NCBI GenBank assembly: GCA_900316355.1
Contig: ONCQ01000007.1
Location: 34,901-98,900, forward strand
From: an uncultured Prevotellaceae bacterium
GTDB lineage: Bacteria > Bacteroidota > Bacteroidia > Bacteroidales > Bacteroidaceae
Reading direction: 5' to 3'
Length of the DNA stretch: 64,000 bases
Below the pieces are notes generated by a model that made no database searches, was not told the origin of the DNA, and was given only the letters and a program-made list of their open reading frames with translations. A program made the position numbers and the translations under genes. This document shows, one piece after another, positions 26,517 through 35,919 of the stretch (the first letter of the stretch is position 1; the number at the start of each line of letters is the position of its first letter).

Positions 26517-28357
26517 TGCCCGTATTTGAGTGTCAGGGAATAGATGTAGCTGCTTGTGCCGCCGGCACCGTAGCTGTTGTCGCAGGTCACCGTGGTGATG
26601 TCGCTGTTGGCGGCGAAGGTGTTCGTGGTGCCGTTGTGCGGGTTGTCGGTGCCCACGAGGAAGGTGCCGCCGCTCTCCTTGATGGAGAGGATTACCTGGC
26701 TGCCTGCGGTGATGGAGAACGTGGTGCCCACGGTGGCGCAGTGCAGGTTCACGCTGTAGTTGGCGCAGTACTTGGTGGTCTTGGGGATGAAGACAGAGCT
26801 GCTGGTGGTGATGCTCTGACCGCCCGCGGAGTAATTGCCCAGCTGCACTGCGTCGGCGTTCCATGACACCTTGCCGTCCTCGCTCCATTCTGAGTGGGAA
26901 CTGAGGTTCATGCTGTAGGGCAGTCCTGTGATGCGCACCTGCTTGCTGCCTGTCACCGTCTGACCTGCGAAGGTGCCGGTGACCGTGAAGGTATAAGGGG
27001 TGCCGCTGACGGGTACGCCCGCGATGTCGGCGAAGGTCATGCTCGGTGAGGCGGCCTGCGCGGTGAACGTCTGGCTGCCGATGCTGTAGCGGAAGGTCTT
27101 GGTGTAGTTGGCGTTGCGCAGCAGACTCTCGTCGATGTTCCAGCGTGCGGAGGGATGGTAGAGCGTCAGACGCTCACAGGCGTTGGCGCCATCGACATCG
27201 CCGGCTTCATAGCGCGAGTGAGCGGTGTAGGCATCGGCCTCCAGTGTCAAGGCTGCTGCCGGCACCGTAAATGTCGTTGTCTTGCTGAAGTTGAAGGCTT
27301 TACCCTGGCGGCTGTAGTAGCGGTAGGTGGCGACATACTCGCCGGGGGGCAGGTAGGGCCATTCGTTTTCTGAGAGATAAGACGAACTCAAGGCTCCGCT
27401 GCCAGTGAGTGTGCGGACGACATTTCCCGTGGCTGTGCCCTGATGGATGCGTGCTTCCCAGGTGGCATCGGGGAACGAGGCATCAATGCTCACATCGGTG
27501 CCCATGAGTTTTCCGTCGATATACTTGTGTTCGGTGTGCACCACGGGCTTGGGCAGCCAGTTGTAGGAGATCTTGTCATCGATGCCCACGTGTTCCAGTT
27601 CACCCTTCACGACGGTGACCACAGCGCTCTCGGCATTGGGCTCCAGAGCCAGCGTCAGGATGACATGGTCGGCGGCGGCGAGGGTGTATGACAGCTCGTC
27701 GGGCAACTGTATCGGCATCGTGACCTGCTGCTTCAGCGCTTTGTGGTAGCCGCTGAATGTCAGCGCTATCGTGCTACCCGCGCGTACATAGACGCTCTTG
27801 TGCGGGAGGTCGCCGCTGATGCGCGCGGCATCGTCGCCGATGATGACGTTCACGCCGTAGTTGTCGTAGAAACGGCTGAAGCGTGCGGTCTCCTCATCGC
27901 TCTCACCGAAGACTGCACTCACCAGCGCATTGGCAACGCTCACGGGCAGATGCACCGAAGTGGGTTCTGACAGTGAGGTGACCGTGGCGGTGGTGCTGCC
28001 GCTGTAGTAGGGCGTGTCAAGACCGATCTTCGGGTTGCTGCCGTAGGTGGCGGTGATGGTGTATGAGTCAGGTGCCACGGGGATGCGGTCCTCGGTGAAA
28101 GGTCCGTCATAGACCGTGATGCCGTTGCTCTCGCGCACCACCGTCAGGTGGAAGTCCTCGGGCGACGGCTTTCCCAGTTCTGCCGGTGTGCTGCGTGTCG
28201 TCTCCACCGTGGTGGAGATGCCGGACAGAGACAGCTGTAGAGCGCCATAACCTTCGCCGGGCACCCATTCATCGGTCTCCGTACAGCCGCATAGCAGCAG
28301 GGCTGTCGCCAGCATAAGAAGATGATATATATGTTTAATAGATGAGTTTGAAATCAT
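26513..28357 (-). CDS. Large DUF4493 surface lipoprotein
   Basis: 614 residues. Lipobox LLLCGC (Cys25 most likely). Strand GALQLSLSG, then TTRS at residues 53-56. DUF4493 marks: PDSYTITATYGSNPKIGLDTPYYSG and VHLPVSVANALVSAVF. The middle repeats the unit; two further Ig-like segments follow (GVPVSGTPYTFTVTGTFAGQ; SSVFIPKTTKYCANYSVNLH), and the end is a beta domain (GTFLVGTDNPHNG). The gene start lies 23 bases inside the end of the PCMD gene upstream. Probably exposed on the cell surface and carbohydrate- or matrix-directed, but nothing proves a ligand. Confidence 0.72.
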   Translation of the reverse strand: MISNSSIKHIYHLLMLATALLLCGCTETDEWVPGEGYGALQLSLSGISTTVETTRSTPAELGKPSPEDFHLTVVRESNGITVYDGPFTEDRIPVAPDSYTITATYGSNPKIGLDTPYYSGSTTATVTSLSEPTSVHLPVSVANALVSAVFGESDEETARFSRFYDNYGVNVIIGDDAARISGDLPHKSVYVRAGSTIALTFSGYHKALKQQVTMPIQLPDELSYTLAAADHVILTLALEPNAESAVVTVVKGELEHVGIDDKISYNWLPKPVVHTEHKYIDGKLMGTDVSIDASFPDATWEARIHQGTATGNVVRTLTGSGALSSSYLSENEWPYLPPGEYVATYRYYSRQGKAFNFSKTTTFTVPAAALTLEADAYTAHSRYEAGDVDGANACERLTLYHPSARWNIDESLLRNANYTKTFRYSIGSQTFTAQAASPSMTFADIAGVPVSGTPYTFTVTGTFAGQTVTGSKQVRITGLPYSMNLSSHSEWSEDGKVSWNADAVQLGNYSAGGQSITTSSSVFIPKTTKYCANYSVNLHCATVGTTFSITAGSQVILSIKESGGTFLVGTDNPHNGTTNTFAANSDITTVTCDNSYGAGGTSSYIYSLTLKYGQ

Positions 28358-30083
28358 CGATTTTCAAGAGTGACGACTCACCGCCCGTGAAGTAGTCGCC
28401 GTACTTCGACGACGATGCCACGACGATGATATATTTCGGTTTCCGCTCGTTGCGGTACTTGATTTCTATAGTCTCGTGCTGCCATGCGCTGACATCCTTG
28501 CCGCAGGTCATCTGGCCGTAGCCAATCAGATGGTCGTTGTTCAGGTCGAGGAGATGCAGCTCGCTGGGGCGCGTCTTGATGAGATAGGGGCTTTCCTTGC
28601 CCTTGTAGGTGGTGGGCTCCCAGTCGCCGAGGGCGATATAGACGTTGCAGGAATCGGGACGCCCCTTCAGCCCTTCGTAGAGCTGACGTGTGATATATGC
28701 TCCCCAGGCATTCTGCCATTCGCCACCCGTGCGGGTGATGGTGGAGCTCTTGTATTGGAAGTCGAAAGTCATGCGCTGTGGGCGCGAGGTGAACGGTCGC
28801 CCGAAGGAGAGCACGCCGTTGGAACCGTCGGTGGCCAGATAGCTGCCGGTGAAGATGTTGCCGGCGGCAAACTTGATGACGATGTACTTCGACTGCAGGC
28901 AGGCATAGCGACGGCCGTCTTCCTCGGCATAGGTGCTGTTGGAGGCGCCTACGGTGGTGGCACCGTGGTTGCCGGTGTCCCAGAACGGCTCTTCGCCTTC
29001 GCCCCACGGCAGGTATAGCGGACGCTTCTCATCGCCCTTGATCTGCCAGTTCTCGAAGCTGCTGTTCTTCAGCTGCTCGCCCACGAAGTAGAAGGGCTCA
29101 CCCTCAAGTGTCTTGTCGCCGAACGTCACGCGGCAGTAGTATTGGATGTCGTTGTGCAGGGCATCGAAAGCAATCTCGTAGGAGGTGGAGGTGGGTAACT
29201 TGACCAGCTCCGGCGCTACCGTCGTCCAGGTCTCCTCACCCTCGGCTCTGTACTCGGCCGTGGGGATGATGCCGTTGGGACGTGTGCCGCTGAGCACCGT
29301 GAAGCCCTGCTCATTGGTAGCCACGTCCAAAGTGGGCTCAATGGTGCGCTCTGTGGTATAGACATAGACATCCCACGTGGTGGCTTGGCTTGCCCATGCG
29401 TACTGCACGCTGAAGCGTCGGTGCTGACGGAAATCCGAGTGCTCCTCAGCCGTGGGGTCGGGAGTCACCCGCCCGTGTGTGCCGCCCAGCGAGAACTTGT
29501 TCACTTTGAGGTGGGAGAGGCTTTCGGTATTGGCCACATAGACGATGGCCACGTTCGTGGAGGCGTCGATGACGGCATTGCCCACTTGCCCCTCAATCTC
29601 TATCTCACGGTTGATGACCTGCTCCACATGCAGCGTCCACTCGTAGTCCTGCCATGTGCTGACCTTCACCGTGATGTCCTTGCTGCAGTCAGTCCGGAAC
29701 GCTGTCCGTCCTGTTGTGCTGCCCGCTGTGGCGTTTTCTCCGTCGGCGTTGTCCTGCCTTTGGGCATAGGTGGCGGAGGCGGCATAGCACTGCCCGTCGA
29801 TGGTCACCGCAGCGTCGTTCGTCACCTCTACATGGGTGATGCGCAGATGGCGAATGTCCACCATGTCGTTGACATATAGGTGGATGGTGCGTTTCTTGTT
29901 GTCAATCTCAGCCGTGCCTTCGCCTTCACCGCTGGCATCACACAGCCCTTCCACCGTGAACGCCGTGATGTCCGGCACGATGGTGGGGTAGGGGATGTCA
30001 TCCTCGATGCTGCAGCCTGCCAGGCAAATGGTGAGTGTCAGGCCCAGGCACACGATGAATCTGTCAACACTTTTGCAACGCAT
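28335..30083 (-). CDS. PCMD-domain surface lipoprotein
   Basis: 582 residues. Signal peptide and lipobox ICLAGC. Two N-terminal beta domains are followed by a fibronectin-like part (YRAEGEETWTTVAPELVKLP) and, from about residue 360, the putative carbohydrate metabolism domain PCMD (PF13201): NSSFENWQIKGDEKRPLYLP, GEEPFWDTGNHG, SKYIVIKFAAGNIFTGSYL, and the closing VASSSKYGDYFTGGESSLLKIDDFKLIY. PCMD is a jelly-roll fold in Bacteroides surface proteins; its ligand is unknown. The same closing motif ends the 30982 protein. It lies 3 bases from the barrel gene upstream. Confidence 0.8.
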   Translation of the reverse strand: MRCKSVDRFIVCLGLTLTICLAGCSIEDDIPYPTIVPDITAFTVEGLCDASGEGEGTAEIDNKKRTIHLYVNDMVDIRHLRITHVEVTNDAAVTIDGQCYAASATYAQRQDNADGENATAGSTTGRTAFRTDCSKDITVKVSTWQDYEWTLHVEQVINREIEIEGQVGNAVIDASTNVAIVYVANTESLSHLKVNKFSLGGTHGRVTPDPTAEEHSDFRQHRRFSVQYAWASQATTWDVYVYTTERTIEPTLDVATNEQGFTVLSGTRPNGIIPTAEYRAEGEETWTTVAPELVKLPTSTSYEIAFDALHNDIQYYCRVTFGDKTLEGEPFYFVGEQLKNSSFENWQIKGDEKRPLYLPWGEGEEPFWDTGNHGATTVGASNSTYAEEDGRRYACLQSKYIVIKFAAGNIFTGSYLATDGSNGVLSFGRPFTSRPQRMTFDFQYKSSTITRTGGEWQNAWGAYITRQLYEGLKGRPDSCNVYIALGDWEPTTYKGKESPYLIKTRPSELHLLDLNNDHLIGYGQMTCGKDVSAWQHETIEIKYRNERKPKYIIVVASSSKYGDYFTGGESSLLKIDDFKLIY

Positions 30084-30086
30084 TGC

Positions 30087-30974
30087 TTACAGGTAGAATG
30101 TCATGCCGAGATTGATGCTCAGCAGGTTGATTTTGAAGTTAGCTCCTCCGGAGCGGCTCTTGCCCTCCTTGACCTTGTCCGTGGTCTGTTCTGTCCATTT
30201 GTACTGCAACCCCATCACTGACACAGAGCATTCCACGGCCATGAAGTTGGTGGTGAACGCGGTGAGGCCTGGGCAGAAGCCGAGCTGTATGCTGTTCACG
30301 GTCTCCATGGTGCCGCTGAACGTGTCGGGGTTCTCGATGCGTCCGATGGTGTTCTTGCCTTTGGAGTGGCTGTAGATGAGGTCCACCTCGCTGAAGAAAC
30401 CAAAGATCTTGCTGCGTCCTAATCCTACGTAGTTACGCATGAAGACGCTGGCGTTGTAGGTGTGCTCCAGATAGTAGAGGTCAGAGAGGCTGATGTTGAA
30501 GTCCTCGCCCAGATTCAGGTCGAACTGCCCGAGATTGAAGTAGTAGCGGCTGTAGCTGAAGCGGCCGCCGACGCAGAGATTCTTGGCTACGAAGTAACCG
30601 AGGTAGGGGCTCACGGAGAAGGTGTACGCCTCCAGATCGATGTTGCGCAACACGAGGTAGTTGAGGTTGTCGTTGTCCCACGTGTTGTAGCCCACGGAAC
30701 CGCCGAACATCCATTGTCCCTTGGGCACGAAGGTGGCCTTCAGGTCCTCACGCGGCACACGCTCTATCCTGCGGCCGCGCTTTTCCTGACGGTCCAGGTA
30801 GCGGTCGTAGAGCGTTTTCTTTGCACCTACATTCAAGCCTACATGAGGCAGCGTATCCACCGCTTCAATGTCGGTGGATGCAGCCTGTGCCTGCATCGTT
30901 GCAGCGACGGGCAGACACAGGGAGGTGAGGAGGAGCCTCCGCCACAGAGGGCGGAGGCTGATCAGGGTGCTCAT
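30087..30974 (-). CDS. Outer-membrane beta-barrel protein of the DUF4493/PCMD operon
   Basis: 295 residues from the ATG at 30974, which gives a clean signal peptide (MSTLISLRPLWRRLLLTSLC...MQAQ) and lies 7 bases after the upstream stop; the longer frame would run into that gene. After a charged periplasmic linker (KKTLYDRYLDRQEKRGRRIE) come alternating amphipathic strands (GQWMFGGSVGYNTWDND; YTFSVSPYLGYFVAKNLCVG; FMRNYVGLGRS; FFSEVDLIYSHS), ending INLGMTFYL with a terminal aromatic-type strand as in OmpA-like or porin barrels. Probably anchors or exports the lipoproteins around it; exact role unknown. Confidence 0.72.
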   Translation of the reverse strand: MSTLISLRPLWRRLLLTSLCLPVAATMQAQAASTDIEAVDTLPHVGLNVGAKKTLYDRYLDRQEKRGRRIERVPREDLKATFVPKGQWMFGGSVGYNTWDNDNLNYLVLRNIDLEAYTFSVSPYLGYFVAKNLCVGGRFSYSRYYFNLGQFDLNLGEDFNISLSDLYYLEHTYNASVFMRNYVGLGRSKIFGFFSEVDLIYSHSKGKNTIGRIENPDTFSGTMETVNSIQLGFCPGLTAFTTNFMAVECSVSVMGLQYKWTEQTTDKVKEGKSRSGGANFKINLLSINLGMTFYL

Positions 30975-30981
30975 CAATGGG

Positions 30982-32754
30982 TTACTCCTTAACAGTAGGT
31001 TGGTCGCCATAGACGAGTTCAAAGTCATCGAGGAACAGCTCACTATTGTCGGAGCCGTAGAAGTAGTCGCCGTACTTACACGTAGCGCCCATCACCAGGA
31101 TGTAGGCAGGCTTGGCAGTCAGCGAGTGGTACTCAAGCGGGATGGTGAACTCCACCCATTGGTTGTTGTCGTTAGCGGTGAGGTCCAGCACGCCGTAGGC
31201 GATGATGCGCGGGTCGGTGTCCCAGTTGGGGAAGGTGCTCATGTCCTTGTTGTTGACGGCGAGCTGCTCGGTCATCAGGGCTACGCGGATGATACCTACG
31301 TCCTGAGAGCCGCTGGCGGGAGCGCCGACACCTGAGGGCTGGTCGCCACGGTTGATGGTGCCGGGGTTGTAGCATCGGAAGCCGTGGAGCGCGGTGGGTC
31401 GTGCCGTGAAAGGTACGCCCCAGTTGAGGCTGGCCGATGTGCCGCTGACCTTGCCGAACTGGCCGGTGTAGATACTGCCGGCAGCCAGCTTGATGACGGC
31501 GTAGGCTGCGTGCAGACGAGCCGACTTGCTGCCACCGTGTACGAAGCTGGTCTCAGGATAGGAGACCACATAGTTGAAGCTCGCGGAACCGGGGTTGGAG
31601 GTGTCCCAGTACTTGGTGTTGGCATCGATGTTCGGGCTGGAGTAGTTGCCTACGCTGTACCAGTCTTCGAAGCCACCGTTGTAGAGGGCTGTCTGTGCCT
31701 CGGTGGTGAAGGTGGTCTCCTGGCTGAGGGTCTCGTCGTCGCCGCCAAGGTTGTAAGCCAGGCGATAGACATAGGCTGTAGAGGGGTTGAGACCCTTGAT
31801 TTGATAGCTGATGTCGTCGCCGGTGAGCGTGAGGGCTGAGGCGGCAACGGTTGTCCACTCGTTGGCATCGGCCGTCTTGTACTGCAGCGCCAGCTGGGTG
31901 GCATCGAAGTCGCTCTTCTTGCTCGTGATCTTGCCGTTGATGTAGGCGAAGGTGCTCCAGGCATTAGGCGTATAGGCTGCGAGGCTGGTGCCGCCTTTGC
32001 GCGGTACTTCGAAGTTGTATGTGTAGGTGTTCGTGTTGGGATCCACCATCACGGTCACACCACCCTGCTGTCCGTGAGGCGCCACGGTGTAGTTCAGGAT
32101 GAAATGGTCGCGGGCGTTGACCTCGGTGAATTCCTTCGTCATGCTGTAGCCCTGTCCGCTCTTGTTGGTGACAGAGAGCGTAGCCGTCAGCTGCCCTACG
32201 GGGAAGAAGGCGGAGCCTTTGTCCTGACCCATCGTGAACACGCGAGGATTGACGTTGGCGGCGGCGGACTCAATGGTCGTAGAGGCGCGGGCAAAGCTCT
32301 CTTTGAACTCATTGGAGTAGTTCACGGTGACCTTCACATTGGCCTGTGTGCAGACGACCTTGGCGGTGGAGAGCGTCTTGGCTTTCACCGTCACAGAGGT
32401 CTCACCATAGTAGTAAGGGGCATTGAAGCCGGAGCCGCTGCCGTCCCAGTTGGCAGAGTGTGCCACGATGGTGTACTGGCCCGGACGCAGGATAATCTGT
32501 GCGCCGTTGAGGTTGGTGTCGTTGGCGAAATCATCGGTGCTCGCACAAATCTTGCCCGTGGCATCCTTCACCTCTACGTGCAGGGTCTTGGCGCTGTAGT
32601 CCGAAGGTGCTTCGGCGCGTGTCATCAGCGAGGCGTTGGTCTCTACGCCCAGCATGAGGTAACCCTCATTCTCGAGTACTTCGGTGTCGCTGGAGCAGGA
32701 TGTCATGGCCAGTGCTACGGCGAACAGCGTGCAAAGGGAAAATATCTTTTTCAT
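30982..32754 (-). CDS. DUF4493-PCMD fusion surface lipoprotein
   Basis: 590 residues combining both families of this operon. Lipobox LAMTSC (Cys20); strand GYLMLGVET; LMTRAEAP with Arg46; DUF4493 unit GQYTIVAHSANWDG...APYYYGETSVTV...KVVCTQANVKVTVNY. A fibronectin-type segment (ALQYKTADANEWTTVAASAL) is followed by PCMD from about residue 350: NGGFEDWYSVGNYSSPN, TKYWDTSNPGSASFN, YAVIKLAAGSIYTGQFG, and at the end MGATCKYGDYFYGSDNSELF then DDFELVYGDQP. The fusion shows that the two domain families work in one surface assembly. 31 bases separate it from the gene upstream. Confidence 0.8.
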   Translation of the reverse strand: MKKIFSLCTLFAVALAMTSCSSDTEVLENEGYLMLGVETNASLMTRAEAPSDYSAKTLHVEVKDATGKICASTDDFANDTNLNGAQIILRPGQYTIVAHSANWDGSGSGFNAPYYYGETSVTVKAKTLSTAKVVCTQANVKVTVNYSNEFKESFARASTTIESAAANVNPRVFTMGQDKGSAFFPVGQLTATLSVTNKSGQGYSMTKEFTEVNARDHFILNYTVAPHGQQGGVTVMVDPNTNTYTYNFEVPRKGGTSLAAYTPNAWSTFAYINGKITSKKSDFDATQLALQYKTADANEWTTVAASALTLTGDDISYQIKGLNPSTAYVYRLAYNLGGDDETLSQETTFTTEAQTALYNGGFEDWYSVGNYSSPNIDANTKYWDTSNPGSASFNYVVSYPETSFVHGGSKSARLHAAYAVIKLAAGSIYTGQFGKVSGTSASLNWGVPFTARPTALHGFRCYNPGTINRGDQPSGVGAPASGSQDVGIIRVALMTEQLAVNNKDMSTFPNWDTDPRIIAYGVLDLTANDNNQWVEFTIPLEYHSLTAKPAYILVMGATCKYGDYFYGSDNSELFLDDFELVYGDQPTVKE

Positions 32755-32785
32755 ATCTTCTGATGTCTTAATGATGGTTTGCTAA

Positions 32786-34069
32786 TTATTCGCGCACGGT
32801 GACGATGACTGTGCCGCTCTTTTCATTGCCGTTCATATCCTTGGCTGTGAGATGGAAGGTGTGGGTACCGCTCATGACATCCAAGAGAGGGAAGAAGTTG
32901 CCAATGGGGAATTCATACGAGGTATCGCCCTCGGCAGGTACAGACAGCGTCTGGCCAAGGCCGGCGAAGAAGCTGACGAGGTCGTTGTTGCCGACGACTT
33001 CGACACCTGCGCCCACGAAGTCAAGGCCATAGCCGGCGCCGACAGCCTCCAATGAGGCCACCATGTCTTCGCTGGATGACTCGGCCTTCACCATCAGGCT
33101 CTTGATGCCGTTAGTGGCTGCAATGTTCACATCGCCCAGGCTCTTATCCAGGGTGCTGCCTTCGCCCATGTTGAAGGTGATGGGGGCGGGCAGGCTGAGG
33201 GTGATGGCGTTGTCGTCGCCGGGAGTGGGATCATCGCCACTGCCGTCGTCGGGCTTCAGGTTGCCGTTGTCCACAATCTGCACGACAGCCTGCACCTCTT
33301 CGGCTGCGGTGTCGAAGACCTGCACGGTGATGCCGATGGTGATCTCGCCCGTCGTAGCTTCGGTCGGTGAGAAGTTGATGACGATGGCATCGCCGCCGGT
33401 GAACTTGCTGCTCTCACCATCGTAGCTCTCAGTAGCCTGCGACTTGGTGATAGTGTTGCTGGCCGTCACGGTGCCGTCCTTGTTCACACCGCGGAAGTTC
33501 ACGGTGAGCTTATCGGCGCCATTGCCGAGGTCCCAGTAGAGGGCTGCGGGAGTGGTGCCCTGCTCGTTGCTGAAGGTGATGGCGTTGCTCGTGCCGTCAT
33601 CGAAGGTGATGGTCCATGAGGTGAACAGGTCAATGAAGTCCTGATCATAGCCTACGGTGACCTTTGTGTTGGCCATCTTACAGGTGATGGTGGATTGCGT
33701 GGTCACGTCCTTGACAATCTCGGACACCTCAGTTCCTTTATAATAAGGTGTAGCCATGATGCGCTCCATGATGCCGGGCGTGTGGGCTTCGAGCGTGTAT
33801 CTGCCCACGGGCAACTGAATGGCTTCAGGCATCTGGCTGACAGCCTCGTAGCTCTCGTATTTGCTGCCATCGGGGTTGTAGATGGTCACGGGGAAGTTTG
33901 TGACTTCGTAGCTCTGGTCGGCGCGTGTCTTCAGCGGTTCCATGGTTTCCACCGAGACTCTCAAAGCGCCGTTTCCATCGCCGCTTTCTGCCGTGGTGAT
34001 ATCCTCGTTCACGCAGCTGGCCGTCAGCAGTGCGACGGCGCTTGCGATAAAGATGTTATGTAGTTTCAT
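32786..34069 (-). CDS. DUF4493 surface lipoprotein
   Basis: 427 residues. Lipobox LLTASC (Cys19), strand GALRVSVET, PLKTRADQ with Arg49, then DUF4493: VGRYTLEAHTPGIMERIMATPYYKG and STITCKMANTKVTVGYDQDF. The C-terminal part (from about residue 285) is a separate beta domain ending in an Ig-like FPLLDVMSGTHTFHLTAKDMNG, a cadherin-like form. Low-complexity acidic linker GNLKPDDGSGDDPTPGDDN. No catalytic motif. Confidence 0.75.
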   Translation of the reverse strand: MKLHNIFIASAVALLTASCVNEDITTAESGDGNGALRVSVETMEPLKTRADQSYEVTNFPVTIYNPDGSKYESYEAVSQMPEAIQLPVGRYTLEAHTPGIMERIMATPYYKGTEVSEIVKDVTTQSTITCKMANTKVTVGYDQDFIDLFTSWTITFDDGTSNAITFSNEQGTTPAALYWDLGNGADKLTVNFRGVNKDGTVTASNTITKSQATESYDGESSKFTGGDAIVINFSPTEATTGEITIGITVQVFDTAAEEVQAVVQIVDNGNLKPDDGSGDDPTPGDDNAITLSLPAPITFNMGEGSTLDKSLGDVNIAATNGIKSLMVKAESSSEDMVASLEAVGAGYGLDFVGAGVEVVGNNDLVSFFAGLGQTLSVPAEGDTSYEFPIGNFFPLLDVMSGTHTFHLTAKDMNGNEKSGTVIVTVRE

Positions 34070-34109
34070 CGTGAGTAGTATTTTTCGAGATTCTTGAATT
34101 CCTTGTTAT

Positions 34110-34949
34110 TTATACCCATGTGGCAGGCACTTCGATGACATAGAGCTTATCGTTGGTGCTCTCGTCGATTTCGATGGTGATCTTGATGCCGCCCTCGGTG
34201 CTCTCGGTGTAGTTAGCCTTCACGTTGAGCAGCTTTGTCTGATTGCGCTCCAGCTTGAAACTGCCTGAGGCAGTGGCTGTTGTCTTCTTCTCACCATCCT
34301 GTATGGTGGCGTACTCATCCTTTGATGTGAGGTGGATGGTGTAGTTCACGGTCTCGCCATCTTCTGCGAGTGCAAGGTACAGGGGAGCTGTGTCGGTCAT
34401 ACCCCAATGGGCTGAATTGTTGCCCAAGGCGGCAGTGCCGGTGAAATCGACATCATAGACGTCACAGTAGGTGGACAGGCTGCTGTCGAAGGTCACGCGA
34501 ATCTTACCGGCCGTGGGACTGCAGTTGATGGTCGTCTCAACGGTCTTACCCGCCTGAATGGTGAAGGTGCTTTGTCCCTTCATCATAAAGGCGTCGCGCG
34601 ATGCTGCGCTCTCGGTGCCGTAGGTGGCGGTGATGTTGTAGGAACCGAGTTCCATCTCCATCGGCAGGCGCGTTTTCAACGTGGCATACGTGCCGGAGAA
34701 CTTGACGTCGTTCTTGCTGTCAGTAATCGTCACGTTGTAGTTGTCGGTGTTCTTATAGGCGTTTTCATCCACTGCACGCGTGATGGTGGTGAAATCAACC
34801 CCAGAGGAGACGTTGAGCGTGAAATTGCCCGTCTGTCCTGCCTCTTGCTGTGTGGCCTGCTGGGCATCGTAGTCGATGTCCGAGACACAAGCTGTTAGCC
34901 ATCCTGTCACACCCAGCGACAGGAACATGAGAAAGATGTTTTTCTTCAT
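34110..34949 (-). CDS. DUF4493 surface lipoprotein, first gene of the operon
   Basis: 279 residues from the ATG at 34949 (lipobox WLTAC, Cys21); the frame is open upstream, but only this start gives a signal peptide. Strand NFTLNVSSG, TTITRAVDE with Arg58, then GSYNITATYGTESAASRDAF, GKTVETTINCSPTAGKIRVT and a third beta unit; the end is GGIKITIEIDESTNDKLYVI. It is the first and simplest member of the nine-gene operon: a single domain with no attached PCMD. The promoter box is about 70 bases upstream. Confidence 0.75.
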   Translation of the reverse strand: MKKNIFLMFLSLGVTGWLTACVSDIDYDAQQATQQEAGQTGNFTLNVSSGVDFTTITRAVDENAYKNTDNYNVTITDSKNDVKFSGTYATLKTRLPMEMELGSYNITATYGTESAASRDAFMMKGQSTFTIQAGKTVETTINCSPTAGKIRVTFDSSLSTYCDVYDVDFTGTAALGNNSAHWGMTDTAPLYLALAEDGETVNYTIHLTSKDEYATIQDGEKKTTATASGSFKLERNQTKLLNVKANYTESTEGGIKITIEIDESTNDKLYVIEVPATWV

Positions 34950-35016
34950 TGTAATTAGTAATTTATAATGTAGAATGTTGTCCTGAAGAAGAGAACGTGT
35001 GCTCATTTTTGCGCCG

Positions 35017-35024
35017 CAAAGGTA
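35017..35024 (-). promoter_or_regulatory. -7 box (TACCTTTG) for the DUF4493/PCMD operon
   Basis: Minus-strand CCTACCTTTGCGGCG, about 70 bases before the first gene. Back to back with the promoter at 35143. Confidence 0.7.
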
Positions 35025-35142
35025 GGGCGTCAATTCGGTACTGAGGTGCAAAAATGGTGGAAATTGCATGGGAAAATTTGGTATTTTGCAGCTTTAACCA
35101 AAATTTCCGTCGCGCGCGTATATATTATTAAGGTGAAATATG

Positions 35143-35150
35143 TACCTTTG
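35143..35150 (+). promoter_or_regulatory. -7 box (TACCTTTG) for the T9SS-sorted gene and uvrA
   Basis: TATGTACCTTTGCAGG; this places the start of transcription after the ATG at 35140, which excludes that codon as start. Confidence 0.72.
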
Positions 35151-35172
35151 CAGGCAAATACAACGAAACTAC

Positions 35173-35919
35173 ATGATGCGAGATAGAATTCTTTCTGCCA
35201 GAAGGCTGCTGCTGGCAATGATAGTTGCGGTAGCATTCACAGTTGTGCAGGCGCAGACCTGTACGCCTACGGCGACATTCTCCTACACGGACGCCGAGGG
35301 TAACCCCGTCGAGGAGAAGAACACCACCTTCTCCGGTTCGGCACCGGTGACGGGGCATTTCGCTGCCGTTCCCTCGGAGCTGGGCAGTTATGTGGGCAAC
35401 TACACATGGCACGTATATGCATCGGATAAGAACTGGAACGACTATATCATCACACGCTCCGGGGAGGAGTTTGAGTACACCTTCGTGCAGAGCGGTTCGT
35501 ATATCGTAGAACTTCGTGCCACCTTCACGGATCCCAATGGTCTGACGGTGGATTATCCTGAGGAGGGTACCGCACCGGCCACGTTCACTGTCACCGTCTC
35601 CGAGTCGAAGCTGGAGATGCCCAATGCCTTCTCGCCCAACGGCGACGGCAAGAACGACATCTACCGCGCCAAGCAGAGCTCCCTGCAGAGTATCGTGGAG
35701 TTCAAGGCCACCATCTTCAACCGCTGGGGACAGAAGCTCTACCAGTGGACAGACCCGCGTGGCGGATGGGATGGCCGGTACAACGGCAAGACGGTGAAGG
35801 ATGGCGTCTATTTCGTGAATGTCGTGGCCAAGGGAGCCGACGGCGTGGAGTATAAAATCCGTAAGGATGTGAATGTGTTGACGCGCTACACGGAGAATGA
35901 AGGAGACACAGACAATTAG
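35173..35919 (+). CDS. PKD-like secreted protein with T9SS type B sorting domain
   Basis: 248 residues from the ATG at 35173 (a second ATG follows directly); the start at 35140 lies upstream of the promoter's transcription start. Signal peptide [20 protein letters not shown]...VQAQ. Residues 20-150 form PKD/Ig-like beta units ([34 protein letters not shown]). The last 90 residues are the gliding-motility type C-terminal domain: [54 protein letters not shown]. That is the type B signal of the type IX secretion system, so the organism probably has T9SS. The end overlaps uvrA by 23 bases. Confidence 0.85.
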   Translation: MMRDRILSARRLLLAMIVAVAFTVVQAQTCTPTATFSYTDAEGNPVEEKNTTFSGSAPVTGHFAAVPSELGSYVGNYTWHVYASDKNWNDYIITRSGEEFEYTFVQSGSYIVELRATFTDPNGLTVDYPEEGTAPATFTVTVSESKLEMPNAFSPNGDGKNDIYRAKQSSLQSIVEFKATIFNRWGQKLYQWTDPRGGWDGRYNGKTVKDGVYFVNVVAKGADGVEYKIRKDVNVLTRYTENEGDTDN

